From: Pseudomonas sp. CROZ-RG-20F-R04-15
GTDB taxonomy: Bacteria > Pseudomonadota > Gammaproteobacteria > Pseudomonadales > Pseudomonadaceae
NCBI RefSeq assembly: GCF_022662375.1
Contig: NZ_JAKNQL010000003.1
Span: forward strand, 1-64,000
Length of the DNA stretch: 64,000 nt
Direction: 5' to 3'
Position 1 is the first letter of the stretch. Each line of letters starts with the position of its first letter. The position numbers were made by a program, and so were the translations under genes. Below the pieces are notes generated by a model. It saw nothing but the letters and a program-made list of their open reading frames with translations. It had not been told where the DNA came from and searched no databases. Shown here piece by piece: positions 41,336-49,938 of the stretch.

Positions 41336-41528
41336 GAGATCGGTCTCCGATTGTTGTTTTTATAGAACCTCGGGGGACGCCTCTCACGGAAAACCGTCAG
41401 GGCCATCCCTCCGTCGAAAACGACTATATAGTATTACTAATTCACCAACAACACTTCCAAACCTAGGATTTTGCGCTTAGATTAAGCCGTAGCTGGAACA
41501 CTATAGTCATACAATAAGAGAATCGATC
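41336..41528. promoter_or_regulatory. Divergent promoter region of the sugar-acid locus
   Basis: The gap between the MFS and dehydratase genes is AT-rich and contains two matches to the FCD-type GntR pattern TNGTNNNACNA: TAGTATTACTA at 41429-41439 and TAGTCATACAA at 41504-41514. Each lies close to one of the two divergent starts. Confidence 0.6.
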
Positions 41529-43265
41529 ATGTCTGATAAGAAACCCACCCTGCGCTCCGCCCAATGGTTTGGCACGGCCGACAAGAACGGCTTCATGTAC
41601 CGCAGCTGGATGAAGAATCAGGGCATCGCCGACCACCAGTTTCACGGTAAGCCGATCATCGGCATCTGTAACACCTGGTCGGAACTGACCCCGTGCAACG
41701 CGCACTTCCGCCAGATCGCGGAGCACGTCAAACGTGGGGTGATCGAGGCCGGTGGCTTTCCAGTGGAATTCCCGGTGTTCTCCAACGGCGAATCGAACCT
41801 GCGCCCGACCGCCATGCTCACCCGCAACCTGGCGAGCATGGACGTTGAAGAAGCGATTCGCGGCAACCCGATCGACGGCGTGGTGCTGCTGACCGGTTGC
41901 GACAAAACCACCCCGGCGCTGCTGATGGGCGCGGCCAGTTGCGATGTACCGGCCATCGTCGTCACCGGCGGGCCGATGCTCAACGGCAAGCACAAGGGCA
42001 AGGACATCGGCTCGGGCACGGTGGTCTGGCAGCTCAGCGAGCAGGTCAAGGCTGGCACCATCACCATCGACGATTTCCTCGCGGCCGAGGGTGGTATGTC
42101 GCGTTCGGCGGGCACCTGCAACACCATGGGCACCGCATCGACCATGGCCTGCATGGCTGAAGCACTCGGCACTTCGCTGCCGCACAACGCGGCGATTCCG
42201 GCGGTAGATGCGCGGCGTTATGTGCTGGCGCACATGTCCGGCATGCGTGCGGTGGAGATGGTGCGCGAAGATTTGAAGCTATCGAAGATTCTGACCAAAG
42301 AAGCCTTCGAAAACGCTATCCGCGTGAACGCCGCCATCGGTGGTTCGACCAACGCGGTGATTCACTTGAAAGCCATCGCCGGGCGCATCGGCGTCGAACT
42401 GGATCTGGACGACTGGACGCGCATCGGTCGCGGCATGCCGACCATTGTCGATCTGCAACCGTCCGGACGTTTCCTGATGGAAGAGTTCTATTACGCCGGT
42501 GGTTTGCCAGCGGTGCTGCGTCGTCTCGGTGAAGCCAATCTGATTCCTCATCCGAATGCACTGACCGTCAACAGCAAGTCCATCGGCGAGAACACCAAGG
42601 ACGCACCGATCTATGGCGAGGACGAAGTGATCCGTACCCTCGACAATCCGATCCGCGCCGACGGTGGCATCTGCGTGTTGCGCGGCAATCTGGCGCCGCT
42701 CGGTGCCGTGCTCAAGCCGTCCGCCGCGACCCCGGAACTGATGCAGCATCGCGGCCGTGCGGTGGTGTTCGAGAACTTCGACATGTACAAGGCGCGGATC
42801 AACGATCCGGAGCTGGATGTCGACAAGGATTCGATTCTGGTGATGAAGAACTGCGGGCCGAAGGGTTATCCGGGCATGGCTGAAGTCGGCAACATGGGCT
42901 TGCCGGCCAAGTTGCTGGCGCAAGGCGTGACCGACATGGTGCGCATCTCCGATGCGCGAATGAGCGGCACGGCGTACGGCACGGTGGTCTTGCACGTGGC
43001 GCCGGAAGCGGCGGCCGGCGGGCCTTTGGCGACGGTGCAGGAAGGCGACTGGATCGAACTGGATTGCGCCACCGGGCGTTTGCACCTGGATATTCCGGAC
43101 GCCGAACTCGCGGCGCGCATGGCCGATCTGCAGCCACCGCAGCAGTTGTTGGTGGGCGGCTATCGCCAGTTGTACATCGACCATGTGCTGCAGGCGGATC
43201 AGGGCTGTGACTTTGACTTCCTCGTTGGTTGCCGAGGGGCTGATGTGCCGCGCCACTCCCATTAA
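41529..43265 (+). CDS. IlvD/Edd-family sugar-acid dehydratase (L-arabonate dehydratase type)
   Basis: A 578-aa iron-sulfur dehydratase. It removes water from an aldonic acid to give the 2-keto-3-deoxy acid. Fe-S cluster and Mg2+ regions are visible: CNTWSELTPCN, GCDKTTPALLMGAASCD, and MSRSAGTCNTMGTASTMACM, with the conserved NCGPKGYPGM and DARMSGTAYG motifs near the C-terminus. This fits L-arabonate, D-xylonate or D-galactonate dehydratases; the L-arabonate assignment comes from the AraD1-type and dioxovalerate dehydrogenase neighbours. Start ATG at 41529, with AAGAGA before it. Confidence 0.87.
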   Translation: MSDKKPTLRSAQWFGTADKNGFMYRSWMKNQGIADHQFHGKPIIGICNTWSELTPCNAHFRQIAEHVKRGVIEAGGFPVEFPVFSNGESNLRPTAMLTRNLASMDVEEAIRGNPIDGVVLLTGCDKTTPALLMGAASCDVPAIVVTGGPMLNGKHKGKDIGSGTVVWQLSEQVKAGTITIDDFLAAEGGMSRSAGTCNTMGTASTMACMAEALGTSLPHNAAIPAVDARRYVLAHMSGMRAVEMVREDLKLSKILTKEAFENAIRVNAAIGGSTNAVIHLKAIAGRIGVELDLDDWTRIGRGMPTIVDLQPSGRFLMEEFYYAGGLPAVLRRLGEANLIPHPNALTVNSKSIGENTKDAPIYGEDEVIRTLDNPIRADGGICVLRGNLAPLGAVLKPSAATPELMQHRGRAVVFENFDMYKARINDPELDVDKDSILVMKNCGPKGYPGMAEVGNMGLPAKLLAQGVTDMVRISDARMSGTAYGTVVLHVAPEAAAGGPLATVQEGDWIELDCATGRLHLDIPDAELAARMADLQPPQQLLVGGYRQLYIDHVLQADQGCDFDFLVGCRGADVPRHSH

Positions 43266-43276
43266 CCTTCTCCACT

Positions 43277-43389
43277 GATCGTTCCTACGCTCTGCGTGGG
43301 AATGCCTCTAGGGACGCTCCGCGTGCCAGCTCTGAAATGGGACGCAGAGCGTCCCGGGCTGCATTCCCACGCAGAGCGTGGGAACGATC
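43277..43389. repeat. 105-bp GATCGTTCCCACGC repeat element
   Basis: Starts GATCGTTCCTACGCTCTGCG and ends GCGTGGGAACGATC, with an inner hairpin built on GGGACGC. Same family as the copies at 31345-31452 and 32117-32218. It lies between the dehydratase gene and its presumed regulator. Confidence 0.85.
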
Positions 43390-43464
43390 ATTGCCTGCCT
43401 CAAGATTGTGCCGTGCCTGCTATGATGCGCGGCATCTCCATCGCTCAGGATTGCCCCGCTCCCC

Positions 43465-44184
43465 ATGGATTACCGCAAACCTTCCGACCGTAAAAGCATG
43501 CACTCGCGCATCGTCCAGGAACTGGGCATGCAGATCGTCTCCGGACGCTTTTTGCCCGACGACAAACTGCCCGCCGAAGCCTTGCTCTGCGAGGAATACG
43601 CGGTCAGTCGGCCGGTATTGCGCGAAGCCACGCGGGTGTTGGTGGCCAAGGGGTTGGTGTATTCCAGACCACGCGTCGGTACCGTTGTCAAAGCCCGCCG
43701 CGAATGGCACATGCTCGACCCCGACGTGCTGCACTGGCTGATGCAAAGCAGCCCGCAGAATGAATTCTTCAATGTGCTGACCAGTGTGCGCAGCATCATC
43801 GAGCCGGCCGCCGCCGCCCTCGCCGCTCAGCATGCGACCGAGGCGGATATTGCCGCGATTGGTGAGGCGTACCAGCGCATGGAAGCGGCGCCGACGCCGG
43901 AAGCGTTGTTGCAGCCGGATCTGGACTTCCATAGCCGGATTGCCGATGCGACGCACAATGATTTGCTGGCGAACCTGTGCAATATGTTGTCGGTGGCGAT
44001 TGCCGAGGCGTTGAAGCATTCGAATCAGCGGCCGAATCTGCATGAATTGGCGTTGCCGAGGCATAAGGCGATTTTGACGGCGATCGAAAATCGCGATGCG
44101 CTGGGTGCTCGGCATGCGACGTTGGTGCAGCTGGATGATGCGCGTAGTGCGCTCAGCGTTGTGCTCGGCGCTGAACTCTCTTAA
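43465..44184 (+). CDS. GntR regulator, FadR/FCD subfamily
   Basis: A 239-aa GntR-family regulator. The N-terminal winged helix (residues about 8-75) includes MQIVSGRFLPDDKLPAEALL and YAVSRPVLREATRVLVAKGL. The C-terminal all-helical FCD domain carries the metal/ligand residues around DLDFHSRIADATHN and LPRHKAILTAIENRD. It lies after the sugar-acid dehydratase and most likely represses the locus, with a pathway acid as inducer; two matching operators are in the 41336-41528 promoter region. The ribosome binding site before the ATG at 43465 is poor, and ATG 43498 would remove part of the HTH. Confidence 0.88.
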   Translation: MDYRKPSDRKSMHSRIVQELGMQIVSGRFLPDDKLPAEALLCEEYAVSRPVLREATRVLVAKGLVYSRPRVGTVVKARREWHMLDPDVLHWLMQSSPQNEFFNVLTSVRSIIEPAAAALAAQHATEADIAAIGEAYQRMEAAPTPEALLQPDLDFHSRIADATHNDLLANLCNMLSVAIAEALKHSNQRPNLHELALPRHKAILTAIENRDALGARHATLVQLDDARSALSVVLGAELS

Positions 44185-44200
44185 CGTTTGAGATCTTCTG

Positions 44201-44526
44201 CCCTCACCCTAGCCCTCCCGAAACGTCGGACCGCCCAGAGGTAGAGGGGACCGACCGAGTTGTGCTTCGTCATACATCGACCTGAAAAACCGAGTCGATT
44301 ATGGATTCACAGCAAATCGTTCACGTCGGTGTAAATCGCCAATCTCCCCCAGTCAGTCCCCTCTCCCTCCAGAGGTAGAGGGGACCGACCGAGTTGTGCT
44401 TCGTCATACGTCGACCTGAAAAACCGAGTCGATTATGGATTCACAGCAAATCGTTCACGTCGGTGTAAATCGCCAATCTCCCCCAGTCAGTCCCCTCTCC
44501 CTCCGGGAGAGGGTTAGGGTGAGGGG
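44201..44526. repeat. CCCTCACCC-terminus element with internal 134-bp tandem duplication
   Basis: The ends CCCTCACCCTAGCCCTC and GAGGGTTAGGGTGAGGGG are inverted repeats. Inside, a 134-bp unit beginning CAGAGGTAGAGGGGACCGAC occurs twice (from 44236 and from 44370), differing at one visible position (CATACATCGA against CATACGTCGA). Single-unit relatives lie at 55406-55562 and 59757-59916. Confidence 0.85.
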
Positions 44527-44544
44527 CTCTTGATCTTAAAACAC

Positions 44545-44579
44545 AAAAAAAGCCGCAACCCTCAAGGTGCGGCTTTTTC
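44545..44579. terminator. Terminator downstream of the RND exporter gene
   Basis: AAAAAAAGCCGCAACC / GGTGCGGCTTTTTC stem-loop, serving the leftward RND gene and possibly the rightward transcript too. Confidence 0.85.
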
Positions 44580-44595
44580 GTTTCAGCCCTTCAGA

Positions 44596-46980
44596 TCAAT
44601 GCGCAAACAGCGAATTGCCCTTCTGCCCCGCCAGTTTCTCTGGCTTGATCAGGAACTTCGCCAGTGCCGGCAACAGCCACAGCGCGCCGAACATGTTCCA
44701 TAGCAGCATGAAGGTCAGCATCAAACCCATGTCGGCCTGGAACTTGATCGCCGAGAAGATCCACGTGCACACGCCAATCGCCAGGCACAGACCGGTAAAC
44801 AGCACCGCTTTACCGGTGGATTTCAGCGTCTGGTAATAAGCTTCCTGCAACGGCAGCCCGGCCCGCAGGAAACTCTCCAGACGGCTGTAGATGTAGATGC
44901 CGTAGTCGACACCAATCCCCACACCCAGCGCCACCACCGGCAAGGTCGCCACCTTCACGCCGATGCCCATGAACGCCATCAGCGCGTTGCCGAGTACCGA
45001 GGTCAGTACCAGCGGCAGGACGATGCACAAGGTCGCCGCCCACGAACGGAAGGTGATCATGCACATCACCGCCACGCAGATGTACACCAGAATCAGGATG
45101 GTCAGCTCAGCCTGTTTGATGACTTCGTTGGTGGCCGCTTCGATCCCGGCGTTACCGGCGGCGAGGATGAATTCCAGACCGTCCTTGTTGTTGTCCTTGG
45201 CGAATTCCTGCACCGCGTGCACTGCACGATCGAGGGTTTCGGCCTTGTGATCGTTGAGGAACACCAGCACCGGCGCCAGCGAGCAACTGTTGTTGTACAG
45301 ACCGTCGGCGCGGGCAATCGAGTTGTTCAGCACGTCCGGGTTGCGCGACAGGGTTTCCCATTTCAGGTTGCCCTCGTTCATGCCCTTGATCATCTGCTTG
45401 GACACGGTCACCAGCGAGATCGCCGACTGCACGCCCTCGGTGTTCTGCATCTTCCACATCAACTCGTCGATCGGTGCCATCGCTTCGTAGCGCGAGCAGC
45501 CTTCAGCCTTGGTCTTGACCATCACCACCAGCACGTCGGAACTGGTCGAGTAGTTGTTGATGATGAAGTTGTTGTCCTTGTTGTAGCGCGAATCCGGACG
45601 CAGTTCCGGCGCGCCTTGGTCAAGGTCACCGATTTTCAGGTTCTGGCTGTACCAGAGACCGCCACCGAAGGCGATCAGCGCCAGCACCACCGAGACGCGG
45701 GCGACTTTCGGGTTGGCGAAGTTCGACAGCAGGCGCCAGAACGGATGTTCGCGGTTGGCGTCCTTCTTGCTCCTGGCAATCGCGCGTTTACTGATGCCGA
45801 CATAGGAGATGGCGACCGGCAGCAAAATCAGGTTGGTGAACACGATCACCGCCACGCCGATCGACGCGCCGATGGCCAGTTCACGGATCACTCCGATGTC
45901 GATGATCAGCAGGGTGATGAAACCCACCGCATCCGCGAGAATCGCGATCATCCCCGGCAGGAACAGTTGCCGAAACGTACGCCGCGCGGCGGTCAGCGCG
46001 TTGTCGGCCTCGCTGGATTGCAGGGCGATACCGTTGATCTTCTGCACGCCGTGGGAGATACCGATGGCGAAGATCAGGAACGGCACCAGCATCGAATACG
46101 GATCGAGCCCGAAACCGAAGAAGTGCATCAAGCCGAGTTGCCAGACCACCGCCACCAGCGTCGTACTCAATACAGCGATGGTGCTGCGTACGCAGTTGGT
46201 GAACCACAACAGCAAAATCAGGGTAATGACGAAGGCGATGCCGAAGAACAGCACGACCATCACCAGACCATCGATCAAATCGCCGACTTTCTTGGCGAAA
46301 CCGACGATGTGGATCTTGACGTTGGGGTTCTGCGCTTCGAACTTGTTGCGGATCTTGTCTTCGAGTTCATGGGAGAACTTGCGATAGTCCAGCGCCAGCA
46401 ACTTGCCCTGGTCTTCCGGGTCCGGGTAGGACTCCAGCAGCGGGATATCGACGATGCTCGACTTGAAGTCGTTGGCCACCAGACGCCCGACCTGACCGGA
46501 CTTGAGTACGTTGTTGCGCAGCAGATCGAGGCTGTCCTGCGAGCCGTTGTAGCTCTGCGGGATCACTTCACCGCCGGCAAAACCCTCTTCGGTCACTTCG
46601 GTCCAGCGTACGCTCGGGCTCCACAGCGACTTCAGGCCGGAGCGATCAACGCCGGAGATGTAGAACACCTCGTCGTTGATCTGCCGCAGGGTCTCCATGT
46701 ACTCCTTGGAGAAGATGTCGCCGTCCTTGGCTTCCACCGAAATGCGCACGGTGTTGCCCAGGTTCGCCAGATCGTTGCGGTGCTCCATCATCTTCTCGAT
46801 GAACGGATGCTTGAGCGGGATCATTTTTTCGAAACTGGTCGACGGCCGGATCAGCGTCGCCTGCCAGAACAGGAAAATGCTCACCACCAGACAGATCAGG
46901 ATCACTGCCGGGCGGTTGTTGAAAATCAGGCGCTCAAGAAACGTCGCCTTGTCCTGCTGAGGAGTGATCAAGGAAGTCAT
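44596..46980 (-). CDS. RND-superfamily (MMPL-type) exporter
   Basis: A 794-aa inner-membrane protein of the RND superfamily in its single-polypeptide MMPL/HpnN-like form, with 12 predicted helices and two large periplasmic loops. The first helix is VILICLVVSIFLFWQATL. Conserved proton-relay-like segments in the helix bundles include GISHGVQKINGIAL and GVGIGVDYGIYIYSRLESFL. Relatives move lipids or hydrophobic compounds to the outer envelope. The ATG overlaps the stop of the YCF48-like gene upstream, so the two act together. Substrate unknown. Confidence 0.85.
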   Translation of the reverse strand: MTSLITPQQDKATFLERLIFNNRPAVILICLVVSIFLFWQATLIRPSTSFEKMIPLKHPFIEKMMEHRNDLANLGNTVRISVEAKDGDIFSKEYMETLRQINDEVFYISGVDRSGLKSLWSPSVRWTEVTEEGFAGGEVIPQSYNGSQDSLDLLRNNVLKSGQVGRLVANDFKSSIVDIPLLESYPDPEDQGKLLALDYRKFSHELEDKIRNKFEAQNPNVKIHIVGFAKKVGDLIDGLVMVVLFFGIAFVITLILLLWFTNCVRSTIAVLSTTLVAVVWQLGLMHFFGFGLDPYSMLVPFLIFAIGISHGVQKINGIALQSSEADNALTAARRTFRQLFLPGMIAILADAVGFITLLIIDIGVIRELAIGASIGVAVIVFTNLILLPVAISYVGISKRAIARSKKDANREHPFWRLLSNFANPKVARVSVVLALIAFGGGLWYSQNLKIGDLDQGAPELRPDSRYNKDNNFIINNYSTSSDVLVVMVKTKAEGCSRYEAMAPIDELMWKMQNTEGVQSAISLVTVSKQMIKGMNEGNLKWETLSRNPDVLNNSIARADGLYNNSCSLAPVLVFLNDHKAETLDRAVHAVQEFAKDNNKDGLEFILAAGNAGIEAATNEVIKQAELTILILVYICVAVMCMITFRSWAATLCIVLPLVLTSVLGNALMAFMGIGVKVATLPVVALGVGIGVDYGIYIYSRLESFLRAGLPLQEAYYQTLKSTGKAVLFTGLCLAIGVCTWIFSAIKFQADMGLMLTFMLLWNMFGALWLLPALAKFLIKPEKLAGQKGNSLFAH

Positions 46981-48020
46981 AGCCCCGCCTTCTTGTTATT
47001 GATCTCGGCACCGTTTGGCAGCGTGGTGTGAACGCCACCCTGCCCACTCAGAATCAGGTTGCCGTCGCCGGCAGCGGTGACCGATGACAGCGAGATGCGG
47101 TCTGGACGGTTGAACACACTGAAGGTTTCGCCATTGTCGCTGCTGCTGATCACCGAACCGCCGTTGCCGACGATCACGATCGAGCCATCTTCGAGCAGGG
47201 TCGCGCCGGACAAGCCGAATTCCAGCGATCCGCGCGCTGCTTTCAGCTCGACCTGTTCCCAGGTGCTGCCGAAATCCGTGGAGCGATAAAGGTTGCCGCG
47301 CAAGCCGTAGGCCAGCAGAGTTTGCGGTTGCGCGGTGCCGATCACGCCGAACAGCGAGCCTTCGTACGGGCCTTCGAGTTTTTCCCAGGTCTGGCCCCAG
47401 TCGGCGGAGCGAAACATGCTGCCCGACTCGCCGACGATAAACAGCCCGGCGTCCTTCACCGCCGCGATGGCGTTGAGGTGGAACTGGTCTTCGTTGTCGA
47501 GGCGGTCGCTGACGTCTTGCCAGTTTTTACCGCCATCGGTGGTTTCCAGCAGTGCACCGTAAGCGCCCACGGCGAGGCCGCTGTTGACGTCCTTGAACCA
47601 GACATCGAGCAGCGGCGATTCACGTTTGAGGTCTTCGAATTGTTTGCTCCAGGTCAGACCGCCGTCTGTGCTGGCGAGGATTTGCGCGTCGTGCCCGACC
47701 GCCCAGCCGTGCTGGTCGTCGACAAAGTACACAGCGGTCAGCAGTTGCCGGCTCGGCACCTTGGCCTGGGTCCAGGTTTTGCCCTGGTCATCGGAATAGA
47801 GAATGTGCCCGCGATCCCCGACCGCCACCAACCGTTTGCCGGCGTGGACAACATCGAGAATAAGGCTTTTCGCGGCTTTGGCGGATTCGGTGGCATAGAC
47901 CACGTCGGCAGGCGGCTCGGCGGCCATCACCGGTGCCGATAACGTGGCAAAGCCCAGCAGAGAGAGTGCTGTGGCCAGCAACGCGGTGTTGCGTAACGCC
48001 GGCGGGCGGCAACGACTCAT
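46977..48020 (-). CDS. Periplasmic YCF48/BNR-repeat beta-propeller protein
   Basis: A 347-aa exported protein. Residues 1-33 are a long signal peptide ending in PVMAAE. The mature part contains repeated S-x-D-x-G-x-T-W Asp-box motifs (YSDDQGKTWTQ, STDGGLTWSK, TTDGGKNWQD, SADWGQTWEK, STDFGSTWEQ, SSDNGETFSV) typical of YCF48/photosystem II stability factor-like propellers. It is cotranscribed with the RND exporter (four-base overlap) and probably is its periplasmic accessory. In other pseudomonads this pair occurs with DUF1302/DUF1329 outer-membrane genes, none of which lies here. Confidence 0.85.
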   Translation of the reverse strand: MSRCRPPALRNTALLATALSLLGFATLSAPVMAAEPPADVVYATESAKAAKSLILDVVHAGKRLVAVGDRGHILYSDDQGKTWTQAKVPSRQLLTAVYFVDDQHGWAVGHDAQILASTDGGLTWSKQFEDLKRESPLLDVWFKDVNSGLAVGAYGALLETTDGGKNWQDVSDRLDNEDQFHLNAIAAVKDAGLFIVGESGSMFRSADWGQTWEKLEGPYEGSLFGVIGTAQPQTLLAYGLRGNLYRSTDFGSTWEQVELKAARGSLEFGLSGATLLEDGSIVIVGNGGSVISSSDNGETFSVFNRPDRISLSSVTAAGDGNLILSGQGGVHTTLPNGAEINNKKAGL

Positions 48021-48236
48021 AGACCTTCCCCTATTTATTATTGTTAGGCCATCTGGCCTTCAAGGGCGCCGCAAGTGTGCTCCGTTGATGGCTGCTCAGG
48101 AGCATAGTCCTGAAACCCGCAATCCAGAGCCACTTCGGAAGCTGGCTCATCCTATCGGGCTTTAGAAACGTCTGACAATCGGCGCCACGTTATCTTTTGT
48201 TAACCGAAAGCGGCCTTCTGTTACGAAGAAATTCCC

Positions 48237-48328
48237 CTGTGGGAGCGAGCTTGCTCGCGAATGCGAGGTAACAGTCACTCTATTTATTGGCTGACCCACC
48301 GCTTTCGCGAGCAGGCTCGCTCCCACAG
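48237..48328. repeat. REP pair
   Basis: Inverted arms GTGGGAGCGAGCTTGCTCGC and GCGAGCAGGCTCGCTCCCAC, about 45 bases apart. Confidence 0.9.
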
Positions 48329-48426
48329 GGGTTAGAGGTGGTCTTGGAATTTGTGGTTGTCAGTGAATGCAGCGCCATTCGCCGGATGTATGACGCAATT
48401 CTTGCGAGGGGGACTTGCACGATCGG

Positions 48427-48441
48427 TATTATGGTATACCA
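48427..48441. promoter_or_regulatory. GntR-type operator, site 1
   Basis: TATTATGGTATACCA, containing the perfect dyad ATGGTATACCAT (48431-48442), 42 bases before the DUF1185 start. The same 15 bases recur at 54245-54259 and, with one change on the other strand, at 55657-55671. Confidence 0.65.
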
Positions 48442-48482
48442 TCAGACGCACAGACACTCTCAATCCCCCAACGGAGCAGCTC

Positions 48483-49073
48483 ATGAGTTTCGAAATTCGC
48501 AAGATCGTCAGCTATGTCGAAGAAACCTTCATTGAAGGCGGCAAGGCCACTGACAAGCCAGTGACCATGGTCGGCCTGGCCGTGGTGATGAAAAACCCTT
48601 GGGTGGGCAACGGTTTCGTCGAAGACCTCAAGCCGCAGATCCGCGCCAACTGCTCAGACCTCGGTACACTGATGGTCGAGCGCCTGGTCGGCATCATCGG
48701 CGGTGCGGAAAAAATCGAGGCTTACGGCAAAGCCGCCGTGGTCGGTGCCGATGGCGAGATCGAACACGCCTCCGCCGTGATCCACACCCTGCGCTTCGGC
48801 AACCACTACCGCGAAGCGGTCAACGCCAAGAGCTACCTGAGCTTCACCAACAAACGCGGCGGCCCGGGCACATCGATCCAGATCCCGATGATGCACAAGG
48901 ACGACGAAGGTCAGCGTTCGCACTACATCACTCTGGAAATGCAGATCGAAGACGCACCGCGTGCCGACGAAATCGTCGTCGTGCTGGGTTGCGCCGACGG
49001 TGGCCGCCTGCACCCGCGCATCGGTAACCGCTACATCGATCTGGAAGAACTGGCCGCCGAAAAAGCCCAGTAA
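48483..49073 (+). CDS. DUF1185 (amino acid synthesis family) protein
   Basis: A 196-aa protein of the DUF1185 family, annotated elsewhere as amino acid synthesis protein without a proven reaction. Visible conserved segments: the start SFEIRKIVSYVEETFIEGG, VVMKNPWVG, the RLVGIIGGAEKIEAYGKAA stretch and the late VVLGCADGGRLHPRIGNRY. I start at the ATG at 48483 with GGAG upstream; a longer frame to 48351 crosses the operator and is not translated. It is the first gene of a seven-gene catabolic operon and probably contributes a ring or amide modification step; the substrate is unknown. Confidence 0.85.
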   Translation: MSFEIRKIVSYVEETFIEGGKATDKPVTMVGLAVVMKNPWVGNGFVEDLKPQIRANCSDLGTLMVERLVGIIGGAEKIEAYGKAAVVGADGEIEHASAVIHTLRFGNHYREAVNAKSYLSFTNKRGGPGTSIQIPMMHKDDEGQRSHYITLEMQIEDAPRADEIVVVLGCADGGRLHPRIGNRYIDLEELAAEKAQ

Positions 49074-49104
49074 TCACAATAAAAAGGCATTGCAGGAGCG
49101 CTCC

Positions 49105-49938
49105 ATGATTCGGCTCACCGCTGAACTCACCCCGGCTGGCACCAGTTACCTGGCGACCGGCCAAGGCCAGCCCGTGGTTTTGATCCACGGCGTGGGCCTC
49201 AATAAAGAAATGTGGGGCGGCCAGATTGTCGGCCTGTCCAGCCAATATCAAGTGATCGCCTACGACATGCTCGGCCATGGCGCCAGCCCGCGACCGGCCA
49301 GCGGCACCAACCTGCTCGGTTACGCCGATCAGTTGCTGGAGCTGCTCGATCACCTGAATCTGCCGCAGGCAGCGGTGATCGGTTTCTCCATGGGCGGTCT
49401 GGTCGCGCGGGCCTTTGCCCTGCATTACCCGCAGCGCCTGCAAAGCCTGGTGGTGTTGAACAGTGTGTTCAATCGCAGCGAAGAACAGCGTGCCGGCGTC
49501 ATCGCCCGAACCGCGCAAGCGGCCGAACATGGCCCCGACGCCAATGCCGAAGCGGCGCTTTCACGCTGGTTCAGCCGTGAATATCAGGCGGCCAACCCGG
49601 CGCAGATCGCCGCATTGCGCCAGACCCTCGCCAATAATGATCCTCAGGGTTACCTGACCACCTACGAATTGTTCGCCACCCAAGACATGTACCGCGCCGA
49701 CGACCTGGGCAGCATTCAGGCGCCGACGCTGATCGCCACTGGCGAACTCGACCCGGGTTCGACCCCGGAAATGGCCGAGCAACTGGCCCGACGCATCCCC
49801 GGTGCGAAGGTTGCCGTGCTGCCCGAGCAACGGCATATGATGCCGGTAGAGTCGCCGCGTCTGGTCAATCAGACGCTGCTGGAATTTCTCCAATTCGCAC
49901 ACTCCCGACAAAACCATATAAAGGGGATCGTTGCATGA
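49105..49938 (+). CDS. Alpha/beta hydrolase
   Basis: A 277-aa alpha/beta hydrolase. The oxyanion HG is in LIHGVGLNKEMW; the nucleophile elbow is GFSMGG, giving the Ser; the acid is the Asp in GELDPGSTPE, and the His is in EQRHMMPVESP. So the triad is complete. Such enzymes in catabolic operons hydrolyse lactones, enol-lactones or C-C/C-N bonds. AGGAG precedes the ATG at 49105. It ends with an ATGA overlap into the aldehyde dehydrogenase gene. Confidence 0.9.
   Translation: MIRLTAELTPAGTSYLATGQGQPVVLIHGVGLNKEMWGGQIVGLSSQYQVIAYDMLGHGASPRPASGTNLLGYADQLLELLDHLNLPQAAVIGFSMGGLVARAFALHYPQRLQSLVVLNSVFNRSEEQRAGVIARTAQAAEHGPDANAEAALSRWFSREYQAANPAQIAALRQTLANNDPQGYLTTYELFATQDMYRADDLGSIQAPTLIATGELDPGSTPEMAEQLARRIPGAKVAVLPEQRHMMPVESPRLVNQTLLEFLQFAHSRQNHIKGIVA

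Larger units (their letters stand above)
48021..48482. other. Intergenic region with REP pair and catabolic operon promoter
   Basis: About 460 bases. It holds the leftward promoter of the YCF48/RND operon, a REP pair at 48237-48328 and, next to the DUF1185 gene, the operator at 48427-48441. No additional gene was seen. Confidence 0.6.

Noticed and set aside
44201-44526. Tandem units considered as a CRISPR array
   Set aside because: Only two 134-bp units without short repeats and unique spacers; it is a duplicated MITE-like element.
45217-47031. 604-codon plus-strand frame opposite the RND exporter
   Set aside because: His/Gln/Asp-rich antisense of membrane-protein codons; no start site or homology pattern.
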